Of a stretch of 64,000 bases of DNA, positions 18,581 through 33,200 are shown piece by piece. Position 1 is the first letter of the stretch, and the number at the start of each line of letters is the position of its first letter. The notes beneath the pieces were generated by a model. It saw only the letters and a list, made by a program, of their open reading frames with translations. It searched no databases and had not been told where the DNA came from. This DNA is from Paragonimus westermani (taxonomy: Eukaryota > Platyhelminthes > Trematoda > Plagiorchiida > Troglotrematidae), in the NCBI GenBank assembly GCA_008508345.1, contig QNGE01000101.1:208537-272536 (forward strand), read 5' to 3'. The position numbers and the translations under genes are program-made.

Positions 18581-21500
18581 AAAATCAAATTCGTCGACAA
18601 TCAGCAGAAAACCTCCATTTCTGATTATAGACAAAGAACTAAAAGATAAGTAAAAACTCGCTTCTTATTTGTAAAGAATTGTCAACAATCAATCGCGCAT
18701 GAATACTCACCTTATTTGTAGTGTCATGCAGAAACAACCACACTGACGTATTTGTTGGACCAGCATCCCGTGCTTGATGGTTACAACTTATCAGGTTTGT
18801 CATTCAAACTGTCCTTGAACTGTACTCTAGGTAAACCTGGAGTAATGTAATGAAATCTTCGAGTAGTACTTCCGAACAATCTGTGTGCAGTGGACGGTAG
18901 TCTAGTGGAACTGTCCCCCGTTTTTGTTATCTGACAGAAGACATTCTGCGGACTTGGATTGAGCGCTAATGCGGTTGAATTGACTTCACGTACAGCATTC
19001 CCCCTGCCAACAGACTTTTGCAGGATGCTCTCACGAGATGGCTGGTATGAGTGATTTGCTCTTCTGAAAGAAGTTGGAGGAACTCTTTTCAGATAGGCGT
19101 ATTTTGGAAAATGAGAACTGTGTTCAAGTTTTTATAAATACGTTGGGTTACGACTGAATGATGAGCTGATAGACTTCCAACTAAGACAATTCTGAAGCGG
19201 CTGAGAAATAGTGTGTCACAGCCAATCAGGCAAATCGATGTATATTCTAGTAAAGTTCCCTCACTGACTGCTTTTCGTTTCACACCGAAGTAGTTTTGCA
19301 AAAGTGCTGCAGTGGCCGATAATTTTCTGCGATCGCGTTTCACAGCACTTTAGTGAACATATCATTCACAGATTTCTTGATGGCTATTCACTTCATCTTC
19401 ACGCCAAAATCCCAGTTGAAAATTAACTATTAAAGTGAGATGCTCTCGTGGACACATTACTGCGGATATCTGTGCAAAACTGTTCAAAACTAACCGAAAA
19501 AATCAGCTGAGTTCAGCGAACAGCTGGAAGTCTCAACACTGTTACCAGGTACTGAACATTAACCGCACCAAGGATATCACCAGTGAGCAACAAACCAAGT
19601 CGAACTAAACAAGTAAGCTTCCGGCATTCATGCTGAATCAATCCACCCATTTGTTGCTACGTAATGACGTAATGCAACCGCAAACTACTTCCGATAAGTT
19701 TGCATTTCTCTGCCGGCTCTTCAGTTTGGAAACACCCCAAATATTGCAGTGACTGTCGGATGTTTTCCGTTCTTCTCATTTGTCCGTCTTCTTTTGAAAG
19801 CATAACAATAAAAACGCTGGTGAGTTGTCTATCGATTTTGGGAACAACCAGCTCTCCAGCTCATAACCTGGGAATACAATAGCTGTACAAACATTCAGAC
19901 TGGTTTGCCAACAGATGCATTAAGCTGACATACATGGTTGCTCCCTGTGCAATCGTGGCAATGCGTCACGTCAAGTAAGTAATTAAGCCAGTGTTACTTA
20001 TGACGGATTTTACTGTCCTCAGATTTGATAACTGAAAATTAGACATATGTCAGTTACCAGAGAGATGAACTCCTTTAACTGATTTCAGGTTGATATTGAT
20101 AAGCAGAAATTGTTGCAGCAACCATAGTAACCGTACCGGCCTTAGAGAATATACGAAGTGTTGGATAACGAACCGTCCGTTATAACGTTACCTGCAGATC
20201 ATAGTGGGTGAGTGAAATGGGACAAGCAAGGTTCAGGTAGTTCCAAGCTATTGCCCAAAGTTTACGAAGTCTAAAAATATACCATCGACAGCATACGGCA
20301 AAACAGCTTTAACACATTTAGGCGGCATTCGTATTTTACGTGTCAAGCAAATAGATAACAGCGCGATTGCTATTTGTAGCATGGGCGCACACAACCTATG
20401 CTTTGCAAATTGTCAGTTGACAGTGGGTATAGTGTGGATTTCTGCACCTTCCTGGTCCACCATCGAAGTCAACCATCATACCAGCCTTCGAACATATACG
20501 GACACCGTTTAGATGAACTGAAACGGCTGTCCACTCCCTTTGCATTACCATGTCTGGAAGTTGTCCCTGGCTAACTCCATCTTTTCTCCCCTTCAGATTG
20601 CCATTTGTAGTAAAATGAATATCCAAGCCGAAAAGTAGGCAACAATTTACATAACAATTAAAACGGCATCTCACCACATCCTTCATCGTGATCTGGACAA
20701 AGTGGCCACGTATGTCAGGTAATGCATGATCTATATGGGAGCAGCCGAAATTCACTACAGTTGACAGACTGAGCTGCACGTTGTTCTTCAATGTGTTTTA
20801 TTTATTAGGCGCTACCGAATCAATAGTTTGCATCGTATGAAGGCGCGAGTTGGATAATTCCATGTGTTTTGTCAGTGCACTTTAGTCCTTACCTTCTGAT
20901 CAGTTGTGTGCGATAAACAGTCTCATACACCCATTGTATGTGCAGCTTTCCTACGAAAAGAGCTTCAGGTTTTTAAGCTTGTATTTGACCCATTTTCGAC
21001 TGACCACCTGGTAGTCTCCTTTCTGACACGACCGTGTTTCGGACAAAAGTGGTCTACATGTATATATGCAAACCATGAAGTTGACACTAATGGCAGGGGG
21101 TATCCATTAGCCAATTGAGCTGTTACTGAGGTGTGACTGTAAGTGATTGTGTTCAAAGTGTCCTGAGGGCATTGTACTCATTTAGTACGCTGAGCGAAGA
21201 AGGTCTCGGAACTGCATTTAGAAAGCTGAATGGTATGACATCCGGTGGCAGTAAATCAAAGAGGGATTGGGGAAAATAATTTGCAAGCATCGCGCTAAGC
21301 AAAGTGAACGCAACCTGCACTGTAATTTGACGTTGTTCTGTGCGCTACCTAGTGCTGGTTAAATGACAAGAAGCCCCAAATTGTGATATGCTCAAACGAG
21401 AATTATGGAAACCGACAGAATGTGATTGAAGTGTGCTAAAATGCGACGTCTATAAGCTTGAACCTGTACGAGGCCGAATTACAACGAAAACCTACTTGTA

Positions 21501-24500
21501 ACCCACATGACCTTGATTGAGTAATCGTAGTTTTCGCTAGGCTCATCAATGTATAAAGCACAAAGCTAAATGGAGTCCTCACAGATTTTTCAAATTAAAA
21601 AGTGAAAAAATCATTTACATGTCATTAACGTTTCCGTATATTGATAATTCGTCTGCACTGATGGCTGGATAAATGATGCCGCTTAACAGTTATTTAATCG
21701 CACACCGATTCCTTATTCTGTGGTGTGAGTGAGGACATGAACGAAAGTTTGTGGGCTCTACATCAGGTTTGCTGAATTTTTCGCCAACTGGTTCAAGGGC
21801 TTTGGACATGAACTGCATCACTGGTTATATATATATGCAGATATGCACCGCATTTGTTAACTTATTTGGAATCGTGTCTTTAGATATTCAGAAGAATTGG
21901 CGATTTTCGACTGCACTGCGCTTCGCAACTCTCACCTGACTTTTTATTTGCTAAACACAGATTAGGATATGGCGACTCAAAAATATTAGCCAAAATCAAC
22001 GGTTGGTGAATCAATCGTGCGCTGCAAGAAATTAAAGATGAATGACTTTGCACGATTAGTTTAACCCTCTTGCTCTCAAAAAGAGTCATTGACTAACACG
22101 CTGCTAATACTCTTCCTAGTTAAGGGCATTTCAGGCAATAAATTAGTTCGTCTAATTTGGCCACTTCACTAATTAGGAAAAATAATGGCCTAACCAATGC
22201 TACCAATCTTTTTCTATCCCCACAACTGTAGTGCCGCAGTGGTCGTTAGAAGTAAAGGTGACGACCCAGTTGGTGGAAAAATGAAAACTCTACCAATGCT
22301 TCAAAATGGTAAATGGTTTACCGTTGTCTTCAGACTAGTACATAAAGGGACCCATCATATTTAAACCAGAATGACACTGTTAACATCCGTAGGAAAAAGC
22401 ACGAGTGATCCATTTCAAATAAATTCAGCAAAGAGGTTAACAGCATAGAGCCTTCTCTAAGCTACTACATAGTACGTGGGGTCGTTTTATCTCAAAAATA
22501 AGCGATATGTTTTCGAAATTTGTCAAAGAACTGTAACGGTTTCATAAAAGCAACTGTGTTTGTTACACTTGGTGAATAGTAGTTATTTACTGAAAACATT
22601 GCCGGCAGCCGAAAGATATGGTCTAATAGGTCAATGTTAAATCATCAGAAGCTGTCAGCCTTGTACAGGTTGTAACAGTTTATTACTGATTATTTTTAAC
22701 AGCATTTCATGAAGTGTGAATATATGTAGACTGTGTCATACGTTCAGAAACTACAGAGGAAGTCAACGTATGAACCCAAAGGTCAGCAGCAAAGTAAAAA
22801 GCGAAACCGTCTTTTCCTAGCATGATGCACGCGTCTTATTCGATGGGTTAGTGCCTCATGAATGGATGAACTTGAGAAGGTTTAGATTTTCACAAGATCA
22901 ACCGGCGGCAACTCCCGCATTCCCATATACTCCCCCGTTGGCCCCTTCCAAAAGGAAGCATTCGAATCGAGTTTCGCTCTTGTTAGAGCTCGTCAATAGC
23001 GCATATACATGCATTGGCAGGATTCAGGACTCCGGCGATGCTCCCATGAGACAGCCATGTTGATCACTGCGACAATGACCTCAAATTAGGCGCGACTGAA
23101 TCATTATATGAGAACGCCCAGCTGTATTCACTTGTGTCTAATGATATGGTTGTCCGATCATCGTGTCAGGAGGCACAGTAACAGTTCTGTTAAATTTATG
23201 TGGAAACCAAAATCAATTGGGTGAGATTTTCAGGGGGGATGTTAAATAGCGTTCACAGAAAATATCGCATTAATGCTCTCATGTATTGCAGTACTTTTTC
23301 AAGGGACTGCGTGGAAATGAACCACAGGTCACGAAGCTTTATTTGAAAAAGTTTTAGTGATAACATGTTTTAATGGAAGTTGAGATGACCTGATAAGCGA
23401 TTGTCAGTCAGTAGTTCTGTGGATAAAAATAGTGAAATTCCTGTGCAATCGTCCAGAGAGTTGCTCTTGAATCTGTAACTTCTCATTTTTTCAGTCGAAC
23501 TGCCTAATATAAAGGGTTACCAGCTGTAGACTTCTTTAACTCGTTGGTTACATAAATCGCATTTAAAGATTGTTGAGTTGTTATGTCGTCCGGTAAGAGC
23601 TTTGTTATTCACGGAACACAATCGCAGTATTTGGGAGGTACGCCGATGACTAGATCCAGAACGGTACCTACTTGACTTAACGGAGACAAACACTTGACAG
23701 GATAGGTGCGTTTAGTACTCTGTGCACCGTGCGAAATCCTGCCTACATTTTGGTGTCGACCTTCTTACGGTAGCTCAGAAAGGAAGTTGAGCAGATCCAC
23801 AGCGTCGTATGTATTTCAACTGGGCTGACGTGAATCCACAATTGCTCCTTTTTCAGCCGAAGACAGTCTTTATGCAAAACCAGTATGGGGTTCCGACTTA
23901 GATGATGGAAGTGTTGTTTGCAGATGGTCGCCAGGGCCCACTAAGGTAAGTCATACGGTGAAGAGGGGATAGATGCAATGTCGTTGTTGTGGTAAATACG
24001 CGCAAGGCTAAAAACAAGGGTTTTCAGCCAACCAGCATTAGTGGAAGTATGTATTCTGTTGGAGAGCCTCAACCACCTGAAAATGTTTGCCTTCAGTGTA
24101 GTGTTAACTGAACTTCAAATAATTTTGCGCGCCAACAATAGTGGCGGCTGATAAGTAGGGGGGATTATACAGTGAAATGGCGAATCGATGTATCTTATTG
24201 CGGCTTTATGGCTGTGGTTTTAGCGTGTCTGACAGTTCCTTTCAAATTACAGTGACACTCATCTGACGTTTGCCCATCTATTTTAAGGCCGCACTAAGTA
24301 ACCTCTTTGACGAATTTGGTGCTGAGAAGTGACTGATTAATTCAACGACAGCAAGATGGCAAATTTATGGCATCCGGTGTCTACCAGTCACTACGTGTGA
24401 ATATAACGACTTTCTTGAATAGATGATAGGTTCCAATTTGGATCTTTAGATTAGAATACGCTGCAGACGAAGCGTCATTGACCGTTGTGAGCTGGCAAGC

Positions 24501-27500
24501 AATATTTCGTCTGCTTGCGGCGGTTGGTCACTTTTGAACGAGGCAGGTTAGCTGTGGGTGGATTAGAGGAGTTCACTAAGACCCACGACGGAAAAGGAGA
24601 GAAAGCGAGGAGTTTCTGAGATTAATTCCTAGCGCTGCCCACCAAACAGTTGCCAGGGAAATAAACTTGATTTTTTGTGCAATCGATGGATGAGAGTGGA
24701 CGAGATACGCATATTTAGCAGAGCATCTCTTCCTATTAGCCGAATGAACTGTGAACCGCAACAACATAATATTCTTCTGGTACATCCCCGGCTGTTCCTG
24801 CTATTTGTCACTTAAGGATGCGGTGAATCATTAGCAGAGAACGTGGCCGGTGTTACTCTAAGATTTGTAGTTTTGAAGCTATCCTGTTCCATTATCACCG
24901 GTGGGTAAGCTTCACGCGTTCAGCATTGTGTTGCATACCCGTCCGCCACCACTCCGTGTAAATAACACCGTGATCCTACATATTTTTCTATTGTTTAATG
25001 TTTGTTATTCACTCCCTCAAATTTATACTTGTCGAATTCCTGTACGTATCACGTCCGTATAAACTTGATGTAGTTACGCGCTTGATGCCATAAAGTCTTT
25101 CAATTTCAGGTCTGTAGAGCTACCTCATAACGGACTGTGAATAAAAATATCACGTGAATAGAGACCAGAACGCATTACCAAATATAATCACAGGCATAGA
25201 CTTGATGGACATGGTCTCTCGACGTCTCTGGCCGGTGCTACGTTTCAACTATCAGTCCAAGATGTATTCTCACCACCCAGATACATATTGTACTATTGCT
25301 TTACACTAACGACTTATTTGATTGGAAGTTGGCACTGACTCATTCTAACGAAATTTCAGCATTGCCAATTTAATATAAAGTATCAACTTTACAAATATTC
25401 GCATGTGGACATGATGAAAAATGATTGGATGTGCATCGTTGAGTTTCCGTGTTACTTTTATATAAACAGGTAAGTTAAAGATTGCTGAGTTCCACATATG
25501 AACAATATACACGAGTAAGCTAGCTCGCAGCAGGTGTTATAACAGTGCATACAATCCAACGCGTCACAGCTTGAGTGGTCTGACGAAGTGTCCAGCACTC
25601 AACGTTAATCGTTGTTTAACTCGAAACATCATGAATGCGACTTTCGTTGCAAGTCCACAGTCAGCATGTGCAGTCAAACGGTCCACATATTCCCGCTCTA
25701 TATGAACTTCAGTGACACCACAAACTTTTCTATCATGTGTTCGAGTTTCGTCCGTCACAATAGGCAACTGTGATATAGCGGTGATATCACTGAAAGGGTG
25801 ACAGTATAATCGAGGTTTAGCACAAGTATCATGCTCCACTATTTGACGTGAAAGGAGCCACTATGTGTGTTGATGTTATCAGTACGTTGGTCCACTGGCA
25901 GTAGAAGCTCAGTTTCTGACGATGGTGGGTGTCAACCTTACGAGAGATGACACATAGACAGGAAAACCACCTACATTCGCAACCACAGTGGAATGCGTTC
26001 AGTGACAGGCGAACCAAGAAGCTCCGGAGTTCCGCGTCGTAGTCGTCGAAGAAAAGTTGAACTGGAAATCTTGCCACTGAACGAGTGCTGACAAACTTCA
26101 AGCCGGTCAATTAACAGTAGGATTTCAGTGAATGATCGTTGACTTTCAGTATGCAAAAAAGCAACTCACGATTTGGTCAAACAAATCCACTCAAAGGGAG
26201 AAAACGGGATATTGGTACGTTTGCTTTGAGATATAAGAAATCGGTCAAACCCAGCCGGCAACCTACTTCCAAACTGCAGTCAAGAATGCTCTAAGTTAGG
26301 GAGTGTCACCGCAAACATTTAAGACATAACGTCCTACGTGCAATCACCATAATGAATGATTGTAAATATTTTTAACAAAATAATCGGGTTTAGTATAAAT
26401 AGCACAGTGTGGAGAAAGTTTCAGCGGTCCGCTGCAAGTTTTTAGAGTGAAGGATCAACTCACCTGGTTTTACTGTAAACTTATAATTAGTCCACTAGAT
26501 AAACATTGTTAATCGCAGTGATAAACGAATCCGGGTTGGCCGACATGCTTTGTCGCTGTGATCATCAACAGATCGTGTTTATGCTTTGGATTGCTGTCTC
26601 CCTTTTCACCCTGGTCACGCACAAGTGATTGCACCGTCTGACATCTTATTCACGATGTAAATTTGTATGCCATCTGGGAATTTTCATAGACTTTCCGCCC
26701 TGAAAAAAGCGCTTAGGACCAACTGAAAAACCTGTTGTCTCACTGATGACTGACGAGCAGAATCTCATTATAAGCCTGTTGTTATGTTCCTCTCAAAATT
26801 GTTGTGACATGCTTCTATCGTCCTCCCATGAGAGTTAGATGCCAACTGCCAGAAATACTACACTGTCCTTTTTAAAACAGTCTAAGCAGCTTCCTGTTTG
26901 TTTGTGAGTTGCGCGTAGTCCGTTATACTGTATAATCAGTTGGTTGGAATACGGTGAAATAAAACCGTTATGGAGAATGAGCACCCGTAACCCCGCGTCA
27001 CACAGAATACAAAACTGTGCAGAATAACATGAATGAGAAAAACACACTGAAAACTTTTAAGTTACTAACCTGGAGGATGAAAGCCAACAACAACAGGAAT
27101 GACAGGACCAGTAAAATTTAATTGCACGAGGCCACTATTTTAAATAGATAATTCGACGCTTGACAAAACGCAATGAACTGCCAATGTTTAAAGCTAACCT
27201 GCAGAGCCGCTGAGATGAGAGCCGTCAATAAGATAAAATGGCTACTTTTCAACATCACTTGACGGAAGTTTCCTATTTCTGCCACATTATAGTGTACACT
27301 ATTTATTAGGATGTAATTGTGAAGCACAGAGAGGCTTCAAGCTTGCTGATGGAGTAGCCGGCAAGCGAGCTTTTTACATACTGTCTCCAGTCTACACGGG
27401 TAAACATTTCAATAAGTCAACAACCGGATATAATCCGCTTGATCGATTTAAAATTTACTCTACATGTGCCTACCAAGACTGTGGCTAAATTCGAGATGAA

Positions 27501-30500
27501 CTACCACGGAGCAATGGCAGTAGCAGCCTGATATGGACGCCATCCAGCTAACCAATCGAGGTGTTCATCATTGAAACTGAATCAAGTCATAAAATGCAAT
27601 CAAAATAACGCTTTGCCACCGATAAGCTTCCGCCGCTAGATCTCACACTATTTATTCACGGATGTTCTGGAGTAGCCAGCGAGATATCCATCACGATTCC
27701 CACCGAACTATATAAAACAGTGACTTTATTTCCAGAAACTTTAAGGTATTTATGTCAATAAAGTTCGTCGTCAAATACGGCGGTTAGTGTTCCTCAGTTA
27801 GACACAGGTAGAACACCTCTGTTTTATGGTTCGTTTGTAGTATCGTTCCAATAACCCTCACAATATTCCATGTAAAACTGCCGTACGCATACCCCCCAGT
27901 CTAATCGGCCAAGCAAATAATCGGCCACTGACAAGAGTAATTATTAACATTGTTCAATGGATGTACGTGAAACAGGTCTGCCAAATCTCGGAAATAAACT
28001 GGACGTCGACGTAATACTCATCAGACAGTAGGCTGATTGGTAGTATCGGTGGGCACACGGTAACTCAGTGAGATAAATGTAAGTAAATTTATGTTACAGC
28101 GTTGTTGTACTGCTGTTTTCATCTTGGGGACTGTCCTGAATATTGCCGCAAGCGTCCGTACTTCCCTATTCATACCGTGACAATTGATCACTTTGGGGAC
28201 TGTTAAAATTTATGTGCACACAAATATTATGCTCCCTTAATACGTCATTTGCTTTAACCCTCATGTGAAGCGCTGATGTTTTCCGTTCAACTGACTTAGT
28301 GAGCCAGCCGTTGGTGTGGGTCAAAGCCTTGTTCACTCTCATCAGCCATGTCTTTGCTTAACGTGTGGTAGCATTAAGACTTGGCCCTCCATGTTTCGTA
28401 CAGCACAGCAATACTAACCCCACAAAATTGAGGCGTTTAGTGTCCTCTAATTAAAAACTGACGGACTAGCATCATTTGGGTTAACCTTCGTCACTTCAAG
28501 CTTTAACTGCGCAACGACAGTTGGAAACAGCTTGTCCAAATGACCAGATTACCTGCCTGCAAGACAAGTTTTGCGTTTGACATATCTTGTTTTCGTTTGG
28601 AGAGTTGATTAGCAAACTCCTTCCTTCATTACACACTTGATTGAGGTTCAGCCAGGGTTGTAAGTTGTCCGCAAGTGTTTGCGTCACTGCAGCTTTCAGT
28701 GTACTGGTATATTAAAGGTCAGTATAAAGGCTTCAGAGGAATTTTAGCAGAAACCTGAAGAATTTCCATATCGGCGAAAACATAAAGTTGAACCCTAAAG
28801 CATGGTAGGTGAGCCTCATAACGTACAGAAACATAATATTTCAGGATCACGTTGTGAAAAACATGACGCTTTGAATTTTTTTTACCATAACATTTTTTCT
28901 CATGGACTATCGGTGACAGCAATCTCCCGACTGATCCCCAAGATAGGGGGCACATCAGACGGAACAAAGAAGTTTTGGGCGTAGCTGCGGAGTGAAATGA
29001 GCAATAATGACTATCCGGCGTTATCTTAGGGTAGGAGGAATGTTGAAAAGCATCGCGTTGAACCATGTCATGAAAGGACATTAAACCGAATTAAACGACA
29101 GCGCTTTGTGCTCTACATAGTGAAGTAATTGGATCGTGAAAAGGTTATACATCCGTGTGTTGAATAACGACTGTGCTATTTTAACTAAGTTCGGTCCTCC
29201 TATACCTTAATCCAGGTTAAGCTCATGGGTTAAAGTGTGACGAAATTCAACAAATTTCAACCTCGCAAAAAGAATAGATATTAATTTCGAAAATTACCAT
29301 TAAGTCATAGAATACAAATTGTAGCAAGCTCGTTTTCGGGCAAAATTCACACGATCTCACTTTTGAGTTTTTGAACGCCAGCTGAATGTTACCTGTTACC
29401 GTAACTCTCAGGTATGTTAGTTAATGATCGTCGCAGTTGGATCAGTTGAACGCACAATCTTCCGTCCAAAACAGAGAAGGTTATGTAACCGAATAGCAAT
29501 GGCTTTGAAAGCCGTCAAAGTCCATTTTCGAGTAAACTCTCATGGGTTCCACAAAAGCCGACGGATAAAAACTAAGTAATACATCCACAAAATACAGCTT
29601 ATACGAAAATTATCCATCAATGTTCAGTCTTTGGCCTATTTTCTTGTTTGTGTTTATCGCCGTTAGAATCTGAACAGGCTGCCTTGTCACTGTTGGTTGC
29701 AGTTTGTTTCAGTAAGAAATACTTTTTGTCACACTCGTCTCAGCCACATCAAAAACAACTGATCAAACGGACACTTTCGGTGTGATATACAGTCATTTTG
29801 GTGGATGACGGATATAACGCTGTCCGGTCCTTTAACTTTGGTCGCATCTTATCCAACGAGTTGTCCGAGACAAATCACATAATTTCATTTCAGCGAGTTG
29901 ACATTTGCTTACACACTGTGATCGAGTGGGTATGCAATGCTTGATTATAATTCACAAATCACTCACCTTGCATCACTCTGTAATAAACTGCAAATAAATT
30001 GTGAATTTCAATGATGGTTACTGCTGAAGTTACACACTTTTATTCTGGCAGACAGCCATTCTGTGGACGTCCTAAAATGTGGCACCTTTCGAGCATTCAA
30101 AAGTGCTACATTTGGGGGAGTTCTATTTCGATAACGATCACTGTCGTAAAAGTCCAAGTGACATACTTTCATTAGAGGATTGTCCGATTCAAATGAGTTT
30201 ATGATTGTAATAAAACCAAAGCGAAGCGTTAAAAAGTTGTCCTAAAGTATGAGAACGACGGTCAAATTAATATCTTCAGGGCGGCCAGACATTCGGTTTT
30301 ATGACATATTTTCCGCTGTCTACGTTTGTGCTCGTAGTGTGGAGTGTATACTCGAACTACGATTAGCCATCGTTTGATAGTGTGTCATAGACGCAGTGAC
30401 AAAATGGCCATCAACACTGTAAAAAGTTGCATACAATATTGAATTAAGAGGTAGACTTCCAGAAAGAATATGCGATTGAAAACATGAATGCATTCAGTCG

Positions 30501-31327
30501 TGATACGGGTGAGCTAAAATACTTAACATGCAAGCTACTGCTAATTCGTAGCAAAATCCGAATTATTCAAACCAGGAATTTGCTTTTACCTTCATAGTTA
30601 TCGGGCGACAATGATCGAGACATTTAGCCGATTACACAGTTTCATTTTGGCATCTGTGAACGGTTAGCTCGCCGATGTCAAGATTTTTGCACCCGATATA
30701 CTCAGACAGCTCACCTGTGAGTTGTAATATAAAATCCTTGAAATTGTCCTTCAAACACTGTTCAGCAACTGTTCATCAGTCCAAGTACAATACCCACCCT
30801 AACTGACAAGCTCGGCTGTCAAAGGCGTTCACTGTTCATCACACGATTAGAAGACGAGGATATCCTGAGATAAGCACAGTCCGCAGAAATTACCAGAGCA
30901 AGAAGTCTCACGTATTCAGCGCAGGTAATTTAAGCTTAACATATTTGCCACCGGATCGAAATTGAACGTCTACGCTCGTGCTGGCAGCCAGTGCTTTCAG
31001 CATACCACTCTTACAAAACTTACTTGCGCTTGCATAGATAAGTACCGGCCATTTGGAATGCTCTAACTTTCTTCGATACAGCGGCTTAAGTAGGTTATCG
31101 TCACGTTTACGGGATAGAAAGTCTATCAGTAAGATAGGACAAGTAGACTCATCACAACCACAATATGAAACCGGTTGGTCCAGTGCATGAGGGACTCCGT
31201 AGTCACTATGAGAACATGAGAAGTATGAACGGTAATATTCGACGTTCGGTAAAATGGTCAGTGCATGCGTGTTTTAATGGAACGATAAACTCGCGTACAA
31301 CACGTATGGAACAACTAAACCGCGACA
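18581..31327. other. Gene-poor stretch with no recognisable feature
   Basis: No element or gene is recognised in these 12.7 kb. The longest open frames are 131 codons (minus, 20396-20791) and 120 codons (minus, 28719-29081), lengths expected by chance in this much DNA. A somewhat GC-richer zone at 25.56-26.11 kb carries overlapping minus-strand frames of 91 and 93 codons without motifs. A plus-strand frame at 22851-23063 has a Pro-rich stretch (PAFPYTPPLAPSKRKH) but no context. Intergenic or large-intron sequence fits best. Confidence 0.6.
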
Positions 31328-33200
31328 CTAGTGGACAGCTGTTTCTAAGTTAGCTGAACTTATGTGACCTGTAAACCGTCTATAGAATGACGCCGACCTC
31401 GGGACCGGCGCACGATTATTTGGGCAATAGGCTTTGCTTACCCACGTATACGTCGCACATTTCGAGAAAAATGGATCCATCGATGACCATTTATTTTTGG
31501 ACTCGATGTGTGCAAGCGTGTATGCTCTAGATAGTGTCACACCCTTCGTACGTGTCCATTCTGAGCTTGAATAATGTGTCCGTGAGTCATTTATCAGTGG
31601 TTGTTTGATCATGATCTGATACTGAAGACTAATGCTTTAAATCCAATCTAGTGTGGAGACACCGACGAGACCTGAGGTTGACAGGGATGTCGCCGGCGGC
31701 TACGTTAGAAGTAATCCAGTACGCAACGAGTGCGCAATCCAAATAAACGCGCGCAAGGCGCCGTTTAACATTCTCCTCGCTGCCTGCACGGCACGATTAG
31801 CTAGACCATTTAAAGCGGGATGATAAGATGATGTCCTAACATGTTTCCTTCCACTCAATCCAATAAAGTCCGGGCTCTAATAAATGCACAACTGTTGTCA
31901 GTCACAGTGGTTTCCGACAAACCAAATGCTGCAAGTGGTGTACATAGTCGCATGCCTTATAAGCCATTGTCGCATTTGGAAAAGGTGAGGGTCGATCCAT
32001 TCGTAATTTACTTCTAATATCAGTGAAGTTGTGTGACACTCAGACGGACGAAAGAAGTGTAAACCGATCTGTTTCTACGGTATTGTTTAATATCTTCAAG
32101 AGTGCGACGACACCTCGGTAGGCACGTTTTGGAGTTCTTGGCAGAGTTTGCGTGATTAAACGGGATAACGACTTCACCTTCTTGACGTTTGGACGGACAT
32201 CGTAGAGTTCATTAAGAACACACGGTGGCACTTCACATTGGAATAAAAACTTGCCGCACAAAGCAGGTAACCCATCCGAATTTAAATTATGGTCAGTCTC
32301 ATCTGCTGAAGTATCCGTTCTGGTTGCCTTTTCCGCAGGTACCAACTGACCAAGGCCAAGACGGTGCCTCTGTATAATTCTCGTTGCATATTCATCGACG
32401 TCACAAGAGTGTGACAGAAGTGCTGCACAGTATTTGAAGGTTCACGTGTGGTGAATTGTGTGGGGGGTGCATTTTATAACGTTGACCCACTTACGGCACA
32501 AGCAACATTATAGGTTCTCCGGAGACTGTATCATAGTTCTCAGTTTTAATCAGATGCAGTAGATTATACTGGAATAATAAAGAAGGTTTACCACAGCAGC
32601 GACACAAAGCCGGGACGGCGGAGTCTGTCCGGTGTGAGATAGTAGGCATTTTGGTAAGAAGAAACGTATATTTTACTAGTTCTAGTGATTGATACAACAC
32701 TCGTTGCAAATTGTTCTCTATATATCGACAAACTGCCACACGACACACGGAACAATCGATCAAGTTTCATTAGCTGATATATCAGTTACACTTAGGTCCA
32801 GGATATATGTCACATCCAAGTTACTTTATAAGATGTTCAAAACAAACTCGAGTGCAAAACACGTGTGGTTCAGCCGGACTTGAACTAGGGACGCAAACCT
32901 TTTCGAAGACGACGGGGAATCTATCAGCAGAATTACGGAGGTGCTCCATGAGCTCCAAAATATAGAACCGGCTGTAGACTTTGCACAAGATTCCGGGTGA
33001 CAACACTTAACATAAGGGTGTCCGCAGTGTGAACGAGAACCGAACACTGGTTTTGTCGCTTTTATCACTGGAGGTTTTTCGTCCGTGTTGGAAGAATTCA
33101 CCGTCTCGTAGCCCCTATGCATTCACTTATTGACTTCTTCTATGATGATATACATTGGTGAGCAGCTGAAAACTTCCCACTACGCGCTCAGTATACGTTG
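31328..33200 (-). mobile_element. Probable extent of degraded LTR-retroelement patch
   Basis: The patch surrounding the integrase relic is less AT-rich than its flanks and carries several minus-strand frames of 60-101 codons (31328-31612, 32040-32345, 32491-32763, 32821-33006, 32826-33122). None shows a motif I can assign to gag, protease, RT or RNase H. A Cys/His-containing stretch in the frame from 33122 (SHCGHPYVKCCHPESC) does not fit the CCHC spacing. I treat the patch as the likely remains of the element that carried the integrase. The limits are guesses and no LTRs were seen. Confidence 0.35.
31690..32010 (-). pseudogene. Ty3/gypsy-type integrase core relic
   Basis: The minus strand reads TFSKCDN, a short gap with a stop, then CTPLAAFGLSETTVTDN (31,955-31,894). 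After a frameshift near 31,845 it reads KHVRTSSYHPALNGLANRAV. These match the gypsy integrase blocks 'DAFSKWPEV', 'FARFGLPETIVTDNG' and 'GVRHIRTSPYHPASNGLAERAVQ'. The second catalytic Asp (VTDN) is present, but the catalytic Glu of GLAER is Asn. The first-Asp block (VDFAGP-like) was not found. In live elements this enzyme inserts the cDNA copy. This remnant is dead: it has a stop, a frameshift, a missing Glu and a shortened spacing after SK. No RT or RNase H was found around it. Confidence 0.75.

Noticed and set aside
32985..33060. Retroviral-type CCHC zinc knuckle in SHCGHPYVKCCHPESC
   Set aside because: The spacing does not fit CX2CX4HX4C, and the neighbouring frames show no gag features.
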